A program made the position numbers and the translations under genes. A stretch of DNA of 64,000 bases from positions 2,666,001 through 2,730,000 of the forward strand of contig JAHQRK010000008.1 of NCBI GenBank assembly GCA_019828595.1. Reading direction: 5' to 3'. Each line of letters begins with the position of its first letter. Within the stretch, counting starts at the first letter, position 1. This DNA is from Aphanomyces cochlioides. Lineage: Eukaryota > Oomycota > Saprolegniomycetes > Saprolegniales > Verrucalvaceae. The notes beneath the pieces were generated by a model. It searched no databases and was not told the DNA's origin. It saw only the letters and a list, made by a program, of their open reading frames with translations. Below are positions 19,348-30,427 of the stretch, in pieces.

Positions 19348-19772
19348 GAACGACAGACGTTACTTATGGAAATGTCCTGATACCATACGGTAAATTAGTA
19401 ACTTGAAATTTTTATGCCTATACAAACGCTTCGATAAAGCTATAGCTGAACACCTTTGGAATTGAACAAGAATCCCACTCCACCGCGCGTTGTTCAAACA
19501 AGCAGGTTTATCTGTATATTCAACTTTTGATCAGCAGCTCTTCCCTCCTTGAGGTAAATCAAGTTACATATCTCTTGTAGGTTCACGTTTGGGGTTCATT
19601 CCTCCGAGTCACCCACCTATAGAAATTTTACATTAGATATTCGCGACGCACCGGTTGGCGCAGTTTCTGGGCTTTCGCGTGGTGTGATGCTCAAGATCTC
19701 CACGGTTCCACATACTTTATATGCGACAGCCAAATCCAGTCGACCCCGTAGCAAAACTCTTGGAAGTGCAAA
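19348..19772. other. Non-coding stretch, nothing recognised
   Basis: No motif-bearing frame on either strand. The minus-strand frame 19617-20000 is the reverse of the MULE exon. Confidence 0.5.
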
Positions 19773-19919
19773 GGAACCAACAAAATTCGACTTGGAAACT
19801 GTCGTTCTATGGAGTTCTTTGTGTCGGAAGACTATCTGGCGCAAGCTGTCAAGCTGAGCATTACTGACGAGCCAAGTGGAGAGCATAATTACATTCCAGG
19901 AAGTGTGATCAACGTGGTA
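19773..19919 (+). repeat. Left arm of a MULE-derived inverted duplication
   Basis: About 147 bp repeated in reverse at about 21913-22058 with only a few substitutions (for example GCTGTC/GCGGTC, CTGAGC/CTGGGC). It contains the transposase start codon and the first 36 or so codons. The arms are about 2 kb apart. Confidence 0.85.
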
Positions 19920-20721
19920 AAGAATCATGACTTTGGGAATTTTGTTTACCTGTGGAGCTGTTTGGACGAGCTGAGCCTCCATCATGGTTTTCGAGTCCAA
20001 CAGAAGTATCGGAACACGAAGTCCGGGAAATGGACATGCACAAAAGCCGATTGCACATTTTATGTTTGCGCAAGCCGCAAGAAAGATGAATCAATTTCAA
20101 TCACATCGATGGACTTGACGCATAACCATGCCTGCTTCAATAGTCATGCAAATTCACCCCACCCTGCCGTGACCCATGACATGGTAAGTACAAACTCCAG
20201 ATACTTCTAGTATGTTCCAAGATTGTGGAAGTTACATAACTTCTAGAAGTGTTTAACTTCAAGCAATTCTAGAACTCTGAGACTTCCAGTACTTCTAGAA
20301 CTAGTACTTCTAGAACTCTGGGGCTTCTAGATGTTTGAACTCTTGCAATATTCTGAAACTTTTGTAGATACTGGATTCTGTATTATCAAAGCTGAATACG
20401 AGCGTGGTAGCTGATGATCCTCGGAATATCAGTGGCAGGTATATAATCCAATGTGTTCGAGAGTCAAGTGGTCAAACAATTTCAACATCGGCAGCAAGTC
20501 GGGCAAAGCGGAAACTTGTTGAAGACATGTATGGAACAGTGAATATAGCTTTTGAGAAGTTGGCCTGCTATTTCGAAATAATTGTAAACCACAACCCAGG
20601 AACATACGCCAAAGTTGAAACACTGGAAGGGGTATTCTACAGATGTATTCTTATTCCAAACTTTTGCATCAATGCCTTTCCATATTGTCAGCCCTTGATT
20701 GCTCTTGACGGTGCACATTAA
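19809..20721 (+). pseudogene. Mutator-like (MULE) transposase, N-terminal part, two exons
   Basis: Exon 1 (19809-20183) begins MEFFVSEDYLAQAVKL and carries a FAR1/WRKY-GCM-like zinc site: KWTCTKADCTFYV ... LTHNHAC (Cys-x4-Cys then His-x-His region). A GTAAGT...TTTTGTAG intron (20184-20367, 184 nt) joins in phase to exon 2, with ISGRYIIQCVR, FEIIVNHNPGTYAKVE, FYRCILI and QPLIALDGAH, the last being the first catalytic Asp block (DgtHL) of the MULE DDE domain. A stop right after GAH removes the rest of the catalytic domain, so it is non-functional. Confidence 0.75.
20184..20367 (+). other. Intron of the MULE transposase, rich in ACTTCTAGAA motifs
   Basis: Canonical GTAAGT donor and TTTTGTAG acceptor, phase 0. 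The interior is made largely of variants of ACTTCTAGAAC/AGAAGT, the same motif that fills 20800-21240. Confidence 0.7.
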
Positions 20722-20937
20722 ACCAGAATTTTTCTTATCTTTTGTAGGTGCACATATGAACGATTTGATGTAGATATAGTACTTACTTAAAGTTAAGTAT
20801 GCACTAGCACTTTGTAGAAGTTACTTGAATATAGTGAATATTTAGAAGTTAAAGGTGCTTATAGTATAAATATTAACTCCTTGAAGTTTATAAGTCTCTA
20901 CTCTAGAAGTTTTCAGATGTTAACAAAATTGCAGAAG

Positions 20938-21222
20938 TTACAGAAGATCATAACTTCGAGGAGTTACTAGATGAAGAAATAATTTCGAGAAGTTTTCAGA
21001 ACTGTACAAATTTCTAGAAGTTAAAGAGGTTCCAGAAGTTTCAGAAGTTAGAGAAAATCATAACTTCCAGGAGTTACTATTACAGAAGATCATAACTTCG
21101 AGGAGTTACTAGATGAAGAAATAATTTCGAGAAGTTTTCAGAACTGTACAAATTTCTAGACGTTAAAGAGGTTCCAGAAGTTCCAAAAGTTAGAAAAAAA
21201 TCATAACTTCCAGGAGTTACTA
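20938..21222 (+). repeat. 142-bp tandem duplication built of AGAAGTT motifs
   Basis: Two copies starting TTACAGAAGATCATAAC at 20938 and 21080, with few differences. Within each copy AGAAGTT, TTCTAGAAGT and AACTTC recur. The wider stretch 20722-21300 is AT-rich with the same motif and no gene. Confidence 0.85.
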
Positions 21223-21301
21223 TTACTTTCCAGAAGTTACATAAATACTGAAATTGTTATGTTGTTAAATGGAACGAAATGCATTAGATTGAATTACAAA
21301 G

Positions 21302-21880
21302 CTATGATAACATGCGAACCATTTTTGCCACACGTTCAGCACTTGTTCGTCTTTTCTTTTGGCGAGGGGGTCTCACCGTACTGTCGACATCTTGATGGTT
21401 GGTCTCTTCTTTGGTTTCTTCTTCATCTTGATTGATGGGCTCTTCTTTGGTTTCTTCTTCATCTTGATTGATGGGCTCTTCTTTGGTTTCTTCTTCATCT
21501 TGATTGATGGGCTCTTCTTTGGTTTCTTCTTCATGATTCGCATCTTCATTTGTCCCGCTTGATTGCGCAGGACTAGTCGCGCCTTCACTGCTGCCTTGGC
21601 TCGTCAAACGTGGCGCCAAAATATCTCTTGGGTTGCCCCCACATGACTTAGTCTGGAAAATCAATAGGCGCAAAATGCTCTGTACAACCTTTCCCTGAAA
21701 CATGATATCATGCACGAGGTCGTCGTCGTCGTCGATAGTCGTCACTTCATTGGTGGTTTGGTCGTCGTCGCCCGATGAAACATTTTGACCAATAGAATTT
21801 GATGTAGGCCAAACATACTGTGGCTTTACTCCAGCCGATCGCCGAGGAGTGTAGGGAGCAAACCTTCCATCTTCCAACAC
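21302..21880 (-). pseudogene. Unrecognised acidic protein fragment with 12-residue repeats
   Basis: Open frame of about 190 codons on the minus strand, starting from a TTG-type codon next to CP.LEDGRFAPYTPRR, so the true start is not here. It has an Asp-run (TTIDDDDDLVHDI), then four copies of EEETKEEPINQD (last one changed), then a basic end RPPRQKKRRTSAERVAKMV. It adjoins the inverted MULE N-terminus, so it may be the tail of a MULE-related gene or a captured host piece. Function unknown. Confidence 0.5.
21389..21536 (-). repeat. 36-bp coding minisatellite, about four units
   Basis: Unit GGGCTCTTCTTTGGTTTC... in the plus strand, encoding EEETKEEPINQD on the minus strand. The length is a multiple of three, so unit gain or loss keeps the frame. 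Confidence 0.9.
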
Positions 21881-21912
21881 AGGACACCCCCCACATGAGT
21901 CGATGTGGGGTG

Positions 21913-22058
21913 ACCACGTTGATCACACTTCCTGGAATGTAATTATGCTCTCCACTTGGCTCGTCAGTAATGCCCAGCTTGACCGCTTGCGCCAGATAGT
22001 CTTCCGACACAAAGAACTCCATAGAACGACAGTTTCCAAGTCGAATTTTGTTGGTTCC
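21913..22058 (-). repeat. Right arm of the MULE-derived inverted duplication
   Basis: Reverse copy of 19773-19919 including the MEFFVSEDYLAQ start (ATG at 22022, minus). Just past the arm (reading on the minus strand) the sequence changes to an unrelated GTCACCCCACATCG stretch, so only the N-terminus was copied. Confidence 0.85.
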
Positions 22059-22112
22059 ATTACTTGTACTTATGCAGGGTAATTATTTGGTTATCCGGAA
22101 GATATCCGGATT

Positions 22113-22148
22113 CCCTCAGAACAGGGTGGTACTACCCTGTTCTGAGGG
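22113..22148. repeat. Perfect 15-bp palindrome with 6-base spacer
   Basis: CCCTCAGAACAGGGT at 22113-22127 and its exact complement at 22134-22148. A third partial copy of the right arm (ACCCTGTTCTCGGGG) follows at about 22155. It could be a transposon end or a cruciform-forming site. Confidence 0.85.
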
Positions 22149-22346
22149 CAAACCACCCTGTTCTCGGGGAATTTCTCTGTCAGAGAAAAAGGACGAGTGA
22201 AAGACTCTGCTGAAGAGCATTTTTTCACCTCAACCACCACGGGACCAGCCAGCTGATCCCTAGCACTGATTCGATCCAAAAAACATGTGAGCATGTATCG
22301 TGGCTGGACAGCAAGACAACAGTGGCTCCGAAAAGTATATTTGTAT

Positions 22347-22420
22347 CAAATAAATAAATATATTTCTCATAAATATATTTATTTCACAATCGAGCGAATA
22401 CAAATATATTTATTTATTTC
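22347..22420. repeat. AT-rich inverted repeat
   Basis: AAATAAATAAATATATTT (22348-22365) pairs with AAATATATTTATTTATTT (22402-22419). A further ATATTTATTT copy lies between the arms. It lies immediately upstream of the hAT fragment. Confidence 0.75.
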
Positions 22421-22440
22421 AGTGAAATAATTTCAAATAT

Positions 22441-22782
22441 TTGAGTGGTAATTACGTTCGCCAAGCACAACAGTTTGGGGCCATTCATGAGTTGAATGGC
22501 TCTAAAACAGGTTCTGACGACTTTTGTGTTGGCAATTCTATCCTCGATAGAGCTTTGAAGAGGAAGAAAACTGAGGCTACCTATTGCGATTTGCGCTTTC
22601 TTGTCTCCACATCAAAAGTCTGCGAACGTTTGTTCTCGAGAGTGAAGAATGCATTCGGAGATCGACGCCAAAATGTGCTTCCAATCAACTGTGAAGCCCA
22701 AGTGTTCCTGAATGCGAACTCTTTCTTGTGGGATGTTCATGACATCAACACATTTGTCAATGAAAAGATTAATGAAGGTTAG
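22441..22782 (+). pseudogene. hAT transposase C-terminal dimerisation fragment
   Basis: Reads YCDLRFLVSTSKVCERLFS, VKNAFGDRRQNVLP and NCEAQVFLNANSFLWD, the order of the hAT C-terminal dimerisation domain (ST...ERxFS, R..L....E..lfl..N...W). The frame is open from an upstream non-ATG codon, so the N-terminal zinc finger and catalytic core are absent. The stop TAG at 22780-22782 is about 14 bases before LINE B starts. Confidence 0.72.
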
Positions 22783-22795
22783 ACTATTAATACAA

Positions 22796-25764
22796 CTTAA
22801 CTTGGTCACCAAGATTGAGATCCATTGTTTCGTTGGAGGGACAAAATTGGCTTGGCGGCAGGCACGGTTGATTTTGTCGAACAAGATCGAAGCTGGCCAA
22901 ACTCGCTGACACGGAGTCAACAAATGCGACAACTTCGTGATGTGAAGCGAAGCCAATACATTGGCTTGGTCTTGCGTCGATGTAGAGCACTGATCGTATA
23001 GGTCTTCGGGTCCAGGCAGATACGAGTTGTGCCAAAGGGGAATATCCAAAGATGAGATGTGATTTGGACAGCCGTACGGAGGTCAGCGAGATTCAAACCA
23101 GCTACTCAAGAAGGCTTTCCACATTGGAGTGATATTGGGATTCTTGTACAGTTGTCTGATGAATGCAGAAGAGCCATTTGCCAAGAGGAGATCTCGGGGG
23201 GGAACCCCATGGATGAAAAGCCTTCTCGAGGAGAGTATAGCCCGGCGTAATCCAGGCGGACATGGCAGACTTGCGGGGTGGGGTGGTGATGGCTTGAATG
23301 CATCTGATCATGACAGAGCGGTTGTGTTGTTGCCATAAAGCAAGTGCATGGTGCAGGCCTAAGCCACCGGACTTCTTCGGCATGAATAGGATCTCCTTTT
23401 TGATCAAACGGAGGCCATGGACAGAGGAGGATGGGTTGATTTCTTCACCATGCATAAATTGAAGCATGGCCTTGTCGATCTTTTTGGCCAGGTCTTTGTC
23501 GGCAGGGACAAAAGCCAGTTGGTACCATAACACAGGCAGACATATGCTGTGCAGGATAGTGACTTTTCCGGCCATGGTTCGAGCCTTGTACAGCCACAAA
23601 GACAAGCGAGCCACAAACTTCTCAAACACGTAATTGAAACGTGCCAATGGAGAAAGATTGGGCGCAACCAAGATACCAAGAGCCTTCACGGGACTGTCGG
23701 AAGTAACTTGTAGTGAGACAAGGTTCCCATTCAACTGGCTGTAGGTCAGAATTTGGGTCTTGTCTACGTTGAGTCGGAAACCAGACTTGTCGCAAAAGGT
23801 TTGAACCAATGCAAGCTGCCGGTGGAGGCACGTCTCATTTGCCGCATAGAGTTGCGAGTCGTCGGCAAAGTAACTCCCAGTGTGGTAGCGATCCCCACAC
23901 TTGATGCCATAGTTGGAGTGTTGCCGTAGGAGTTGGCACATCGGTTCCAAAGCGATCACAAACAGAAGTGGCGACAGTGGATCACCTTGCAACACACCGC
24001 GTGAGATGTGAACTGGCTTGGACAAGAAGCCGTTCACCAAGATGCGAGACTTGCGGCCCGAGTACAGTACGCGAACCATGTCAACAAAGGTTTCGGGAAA
24101 GCCATAGTGACGGAGGACGCGGAGCAAGTACGCGTGGTCCACGCGATCAAAAGCTTTCTCAAAGTCAAGCAGTGCCACCATCGAGGACGGACTGTGTAGT
24201 TTGATGTGGTGCAGCATGTCATCCAGTCGTGCAATATTGGTTTGGATATTGCTTCGACGGATAAAGCCTTGCTGGTCCGGGTGGATGATGTGTCGAATGT
24301 GGCGCTGGAGTCGATAAGCCAGAATACTCGTCAGGATTTTCACATCCGTGTTGAGTAGGCTAATGGGCCGATAGTTCTTGGCTTGTGACTTGGGGCCTTT
24401 CTTGTGCAGCAACACCAGCGTACTGACAAGTTGCATGGGAGTCAAGCGAGGGTGAGAATGGAGCTGGTGTGTGAATAGCAGCTCCAATACCAACGACCAC
24501 TTGTGAGGTGCAAGTTTGAGGACTTCGAATGGCAGAGCGTTGGGACCTGGCGCTGAGTTCGAACTGCTGTATCGAATAGCATGATAGAACTCGTTGGCGC
24601 GCAAGGGAGCCGACAGCTCTTTCTGGGCTTGCTCTGGCAGTTGCTTGTGTCGAGTCAATGGGGTCAGAAATGACGACACTTCGTCTCCAGATCGCTGCAC
24701 CTCGGGAGCTGCAAACAAGTCCTTGTAGTAGTCGACCAGGACGTCAGACATGCCTTGTTGATTGGAGACAACATTTCCATTGACATCCACCAACTCTTTG
24801 AAGACTGTCTTCTTCAAGGGGGTAGGGACAGGGGACATGAAGTGGAACTTGGACGAGCGCTCTGCTTTATACAAGTGAAGTTGGAACGCCTGGTCTTGAC
24901 GAAACTGCTTGTCTCGATCTTGCAGCTCGTGAATTTGCTTTTGAAGGTCTCGCACTCGATCCACCAGCACTGCATCTTGACGCATGTTGGGGACTTGCAA
25001 AAGCGAAGCGATCTCGACAGCTAACTTCTTCAACGGCAGACGTTGTTTCTCCAATCGTTGAGAATGGAATTCTTTGAGTTGGGAGCGGATATCATTGACC
25101 AGCATGTCGTAGGCCTTGGGGATATTGTGGAATGTTGGAGACTTGTCCAAAAATCGATCCAGACATCCATGAACAATCTCGGCCGCTCGTGGTAGACGAA
25201 GTAGCCAAGTTGGAGCTTTCCATGATCCAGAGCCATGGCGCAATGTTTGACGCTTTGAGATGATACGACAAGCCACGTGGTCAGCCTGTGGAACGTGTGG
25301 CATGTGCGTCGCCTTCCAATGACGAAGACCCGCCAAGGTGGACGAACAAAATATGTAGTCGAGTCGGTTGGTGAGTGTGGGACTTGTGAAGGCTCGTGCC
25401 ACGGGGTTTTGACGGCGGGGTTGTCATGAGGGACTTGAGTGGCGTTCTTCAAAGGAGAGTGAGGATGTATCAACGTAGCCAGACCTCCAGTGGCTGGCGA
25501 CGTGGATACTTCAGGGTAAATAGGCTCTTCAAAGAACAAAGAGCCTTCGTGGTTTGTGATGCGTTGCCAATGGAACGCAACACGGTCGTGGAGACTTGGC
25601 GTGCGGAAACGGGTTTCTTGGATAAAGGAAACGTCGTGAACACTTGATAGTTTGTCGAGGATGTACCGATGACTGTTGGAGAAGCCATTGGTGTTGAGGG
25701 AGATGATTTGTGGGTCCCAGTCCACGAGTTCAGTTGGGACATCGGAGAAGTTGTTGTCACTCAT
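22796..25764 (-). pseudogene. LINE B ORF2, endonuclease-deleted and 3'-truncated
   Basis: The ATG at 25764 begins SDNNFSDVPTELV. The endonuclease N-terminal motifs are present, but the segment from about codon 115 to codon 210, including the GGDFN motif, is gone, with a frame change, so no working endonuclease can be made. The RT domain is open from 25402 to 23102 (FADD near 23860). The C7 run at 23196-23202 ends that frame at VESLLE. The zinc finger is lost by truncation. Confidence 0.9.
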
Positions 25765-27348
25765 CACGAGTACAGATGAAAATGAGTAGAATGGAGGGGT
25801 CAGAGGGGAGGTTGAAATGGATTGAAGCAGGGGATAGAAGCCTTAGAGTTGATCGTCCTCCAAATCGAGGGGATCAATTTCGTCGGCGTTCATGGAGTGG
25901 TGAGCTTTGCTGCAGAGCTCGTCGATGTGGTAATTGTTGGTGATGCTTTTGAGCATCGAGATGGCCGACAAGACGGGAGCCGGTAAAGTGAACTTCTCGA
26001 GATTGTCGCTGAAGTTTTCGATCAAAGCAAACAGCGACCAGTCCGTCAAGCAGTTGGTGTCAGGCAATCTTGTTGCTTCTTGGTTCAATAGAACAGTCAG
26101 TGCCTCCGAGTTTGTGTAGAGGTCTGGGGCCCGATTTGAGAGGAATAAGTCAATCGTAGCAAGTGCAAAGAGGATGCGCTTGATCTCTGGTATGTCCGTG
26201 GTCAATTCTTCCAAGATTTCTGACGGGTGAATCTTGTATTGAGCCATGAAGTTGACGTGATGTTTGTAGTTGTGAGGCTTGCCTTGAGCTTTTAACAAAG
26301 CCATCTTGCGCTCAATAGTCTTGGTTGCAACAAGTGACTGAAACAAACTGAGGTCTTCATCTTGTGCGTACATAGCATGTGCAACGAGCTGAGGATCATC
26401 TCGCAAAATGCGTTGACATTCGGTGATACTGCCTTCGACTTTCTTATCTCGAATGATCTTCTTCGCCAATTCGAGGTGGGCTGCAGCAGACTTGTTAAGT
26501 CGTTGTTTCTTCGCTTTGCCTTTGGCGCACTTGAATCTTCCAATACAATTCGAGGCACTGCAAAGTCTTCAAACGAGAGTTCCACGTCGTCTTCTTCGAG
26601 GATATGGAAACGGTTGGATGTCGGCAGGGGATCCAAACGTGGGGACGAAGGCAAAGTACGTTTTGGAGCTGGTCCAGACCGGTAGCCCGTTACCAATTGA
26701 AGGTCCAGCGAGTTCTTGGGCTGCTCACTTGGTGGAGCAAGAGCGGGCGATTCGTTGGTAGACATTTCCACATCTTCTTGTTGTTTGTCTTGTCCATTGT
26801 TGTTAGGGGGATCGCTGTCACCAGACATATCGACATCAGAGCCATGAGAAGGAGCTGTTGGCTGTGGTTGTTCATCTTGACGATCTCCAGATGCCTCAGT
26901 TGAGTCGGCCTCGCCTTCCGCATTTGTTCCAGGGTCTTGATCATGATCGTCTCCATCATGTTCAGGTTCTTTTTCTCCTGACGGAGGAGATTTTGCCGCT
27001 GCCTTGGCCGCTTTTGCCTTCGCTTTTTCAGCCTTGGCCTCTGCACGTCGTGAAACAATCGACGGAGGCAATGTCTTGTTCAGAGCAGCGATCTTGTGCT
27101 GAAACACGACGACAAAAGGCTGACCCGACGGATCCGTAATGGTGATTTCGCGTAGTGCGTCGCCGGATTTTGGCACCAACACTGCAGGAGGCGCAGACGA
27201 CTTGAAAATGACTCTCAAATGCGGCGACTTGATGTTCTGACCAGCAGTAGGGTTGAATGCTGCTATCACTGACTTGGTCAATGCAGCCATTTTCTTGACA
27301 ATCGCCTTGGCCATCGAAGGGTGACTGACCTTGTTGAACGTAACGTAG

Positions 27349-28847
27349 GAACGTCTTGCACACAGGGAGCAAACTCTTGACGGCTTCGTCCAAGGGTGAC
27401 TCGTGCAAAATACCGCCATCGAGGCCGTAGTACAGAGGCGCAATGTTGTCGCGCGGTGCGTGCTGGAGCGACCATTTGATTCCAACCGGTTTGGGAACGG
27501 TACGTACTTTGATGGGGACCGTCGCGGCTGCTGCTGCCTTCTTGCCGCCGGTTTTCTTGGGCTGTGGGATCTACGACAGGGACAAGTCGATGGACATTCA
27601 TGTCGAGTGTGGAGAATACCTCGGTATCGATGGCATCAATGAGCGCAAGTGGTTTCTTGATGGAATTCGATGCAAAGAATGCCTGGTCGACAGTGTATCC
27701 CTGGACAATGCGGGCGACAATATCGTTCGCTCGCTTGGTCATTGCGTCGGCGATCGACGGCGGGTAGTTGGAACCATCGCAGCTTATCACGACGGGCGAG
27801 TCGGGGTAGTGATCATCGAGCTTGATGTTGGCCTAGTCGACGACATCAACACTGCAACCACTGCTTGGAGCGCATTCCATACATGGAAGAAGTATTCGTT
27901 GTGCTTGAGATGGAGCTTGATGCGTCCTGTCCGTTCGTTCAGCTTGATCTCGCCGCCGTTCTGCTCTGCGAGGAGTCGCAACTGCCGCACTTCATCAAAC
28001 GCGTAGAGGAGTTTGTTGTCTTGCAGCGACGACTGGATCAACGCGACGATCGTTTCGACTTGGAGCTTTCCTTCCTTGGCTAGTTCGACCGCCTTGGCAT
28101 CAATAAACATGGTCAATCTGTGCAGCGCAATATCAGGCAGCGTGTCGCTCGTGAGCTCAACCATGAGTTCTTCGCGTGGATAGTTGTCTGGGAACCGCAG
28201 TCGCAGGCGGAGTTTTCGGTATCGTGTGCATCTACCAAGCCATGTCAACGTGTCAAACCGCATTCTATCTACTGGATCGACGCCTGCAGGTGCTCTGGAC
28301 TGCATGTTTCAACGCCAGACGCTGGAATAAGCCGCTTAAACGCCGCAAGCTCGTCTTGTCGTTCCATCGTTGCCATCAATTGTATGCGCTCGTCGCCACT
28401 CAAGTCCGAAATGTCTCGATTAAGTTAGTCGTTCAAAATGGCCGCCAAATAAACTCGCCAAGGTCACTTTGGCATTTCCGTCCGTGTCGCCGCCGCCGCT
28501 GGTCGTTCCAGCGACGACATCTAATGGCTCTTGCGCTCTCCACTTGAGCAGGAAGGCGTCGACGTCGTGGAATCCGCCGCCACTGCCGACGTCAGCACGG
28601 TCGGAGCGTTCGGATGGAGGCTGGCAGTGGGAGATGTACTTGATATTCTGCCACTCCTCGAGCGAATACTGCTGCGCTGGGAGCGATCGTCCGTCGAGAC
28701 AGAAGCTCGGCATGATATCAAAGAGCCGCTGCATGAGCCGCGCGAGCTCAGGGGCCGTCGCCGCGACTCTCTCGATGAATTCCTCAGTCGTCAATGTTGT
28801 CCCCCACTGACTTTGGCTGGCAAATGCAAACATTTGCGACCGAAGTC
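27349..28847 (-). pseudogene. 1.5-kb captured gene fragment with RWD-like domains inside LINE B ORF1
   Basis: Absent from copies A and D, which are continuous here. Edges share only AG, so there is no clear target duplication. On the minus strand it reads in broken frames: a helical start (TTEEFIERVAATAPELARLM, then CLDGRSLPAQQYSLEEW), DERIQLMATMERQDELAAFK, then RLRLRFPDNYPREELMVEL, recalling RWD-type folds (FPxxYP), a helical stretch to LLYAFDEVRQLRLLA, and a second ANIKLDDHYPDSPVVISCDG unit. It is visibly more GC-rich than the LINE. Possible short introns could explain some frame changes, which would mean genomic DNA rather than cDNA was captured. Function unknown. Confidence 0.6.
28806..28847. 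repeat. Hairpin at one edge of the captured insert
   Basis: CTGACTT ... AAGTCAG outer arms enclosing GCAAATG TTT GCATTTGC. The nested inverted repeats sit exactly at the joint with the LINE and could mark a repair or transposition end. Confidence 0.6.
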
Positions 28848-30427
28848 AGTAGTTGTTGCCATAACGCGAGTACTTGGGAACCAGGAAGTCTTTGCCACCA
28901 AGTCGAAACGTTGTGCCTCCCATTTCCACGCACGTAGACAAGTTGTAACTTGAGATCACAATGGTCTGTGGGTTCTTCTTGTGGATCAAAATGTTCGGAA
29001 ATTTGGAGCCCCATAACGAACCAGGATTTTCCTTGACAAATTGATCGCAGATGACTTTTTCGGACCAGTCCTTGTAGGCTTCGCCCAACTTGACTGTGAG
29101 CTCGTACACTTGGGACTGGGGAGTGAGCAAAATGTTTTCAATGAAGGCGTCCATGTCACCAGAGTCTTTGTAGAATGCGTCCGCCATGGCCTCGCATCGC
29201 GCAATATCGTCATCGGCAACAGCATGAGCACCAGTGTTGCGGTGTTTTGCGCCTTTGGGAGCATTGCCTTGCTTGGAATTTTTCTTGGACGAAGCTGAAT
29301 CCTTGCCGGGAGTCTTTTGCGTCCATGGATTGGCCTTTTCAGCGTTTTGTTGCTCTTGATCGCCTTGTATTTTGTCTGCCGCGGAAGGAGGGTCAACAGC
29401 GCCATTTCCTTGAGCAACGGATTTGTCGACAATGTCTTGATTTGACTGGTCATTGTCATTGTTTGTCGATTGTTCCTCTTGAATAACTTCTCCAGGAGTA
29501 TCACACGGCTTCGCTTGGCCGTTAATGTCGCCTGACCCATCAACCTCAGAGTGAATTTGAGTATTTCCCTCGTCGGTTAAGGCTTCGGTTTCAGTAGAAT
29601 CCTTCCCCTCGGCGTCTCCAGAGACCATATCCACGTCCTCTTGAGATTTTTCTTCTTCCTCTCCCGTTCTAGGAGGCTCAGCACAGGGGGCGACGCGGTT
29701 GGTGGCTGCTGGCTCAGTCCCATTGGTCACGAGAAAGGCCGGGGCCAGACCCCCAGTGACAGGGGTAGAAGGGGAATCCATGCCATCCCCGCAGCACGGT
29801 GACTGGGGTACACCATTGCTCCGGCGAGAACCCAAATCGGGATACCGCCCCCGCCCCTCCGAAGAGGCCCCTGGGGGGAAGTAGACAGAACCGCAGGGTG
29901 TGCCCATAGGGGGGGCCCTCGTAGCCTCTAGGGCTGGCATGGACCCCGTTTTCTCGCCGCCTTCACTGGGGATCGACTCCAATTGGAGTCCAGGGAAGCA
30001 GCCACCACAGGCACAAGGCCCCAGTGGTTCGCCCTCCTGAGTGAGGGCTTCGCTAGACAAGTTAACGACAGTGGTCTGGGGGTCAACCACTGACCCACTG
30101 AGGTTGACCCCCCCTGGAACTCCGGCGAGTGGAGCACCAGGTGAAGCGCTGGGGGAGCGAGACGCAGATTGGTCTCCAGAGATGCTGTTGGGGTCGAACT
30201 CGACCTCCACTTCGGCCCTAGGGTTAGGTGTAGCGACATTACTCACACCACTTCCGCCATCCTGATTGGACGACGAAAGTGGGTGAGGTGATACAATACC
30301 TGGAATGATGGTGACTCCGTGAGTGTTGGTCTCACGGAGCTCGGAACAGCTGTTGGCGTTGGACATTTTGAGCGCGGCGGCACTTGATAACTTCTTGACT
30401 TGAGGGGTACGAGGCAAATTCGGAAGT

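Larger units (their letters stand above)
25843..30366 (-). pseudogene. LINE B ORF1, interrupted by foreign DNA
   Basis: Same protein as ORF1 of copies A and D. The ATG is at 30366 and the stop TTA (minus) at 25843. Interrupted after SRYGNNY by the insert at 27349-28847. A 16-bp loss near 26527 (between KAKRRNN and APR regions) shifts the frame again. Upstream of the ATG the frame stays open through 24 satellite units. Confidence 0.9.
22796..30427 (-). mobile_element. LINE copy B, 3'-truncated, with internal deletions and insert
   Basis: Runs from the 5' end (30427, TTCCGAATTTGCC) to a break at about 22796 inside ORF2, before the zinc-finger region. Loss of the 3' end is atypical for LINEs, which normally lose 5' ends, so it suggests a later deletion or rearrangement. 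It contains a 1.5-kb insert (27349-28847), a loss of about 290 bp in the endonuclease domain near 25415, and a 16-bp loss near 26527. The 5' end abuts satellite array 1. Confidence 0.92.

Noticed and set aside
19617..20000. Minus-strand 127-codon ORF
   Set aside because: Shadow of the MULE exon on the plus strand.
26858..27139. Many 60-180 codon ORFs antisense or out of frame within the LINE copies
   Set aside because: They recur at the same relative position in every LINE copy and are shadows of ORF1 or ORF2.
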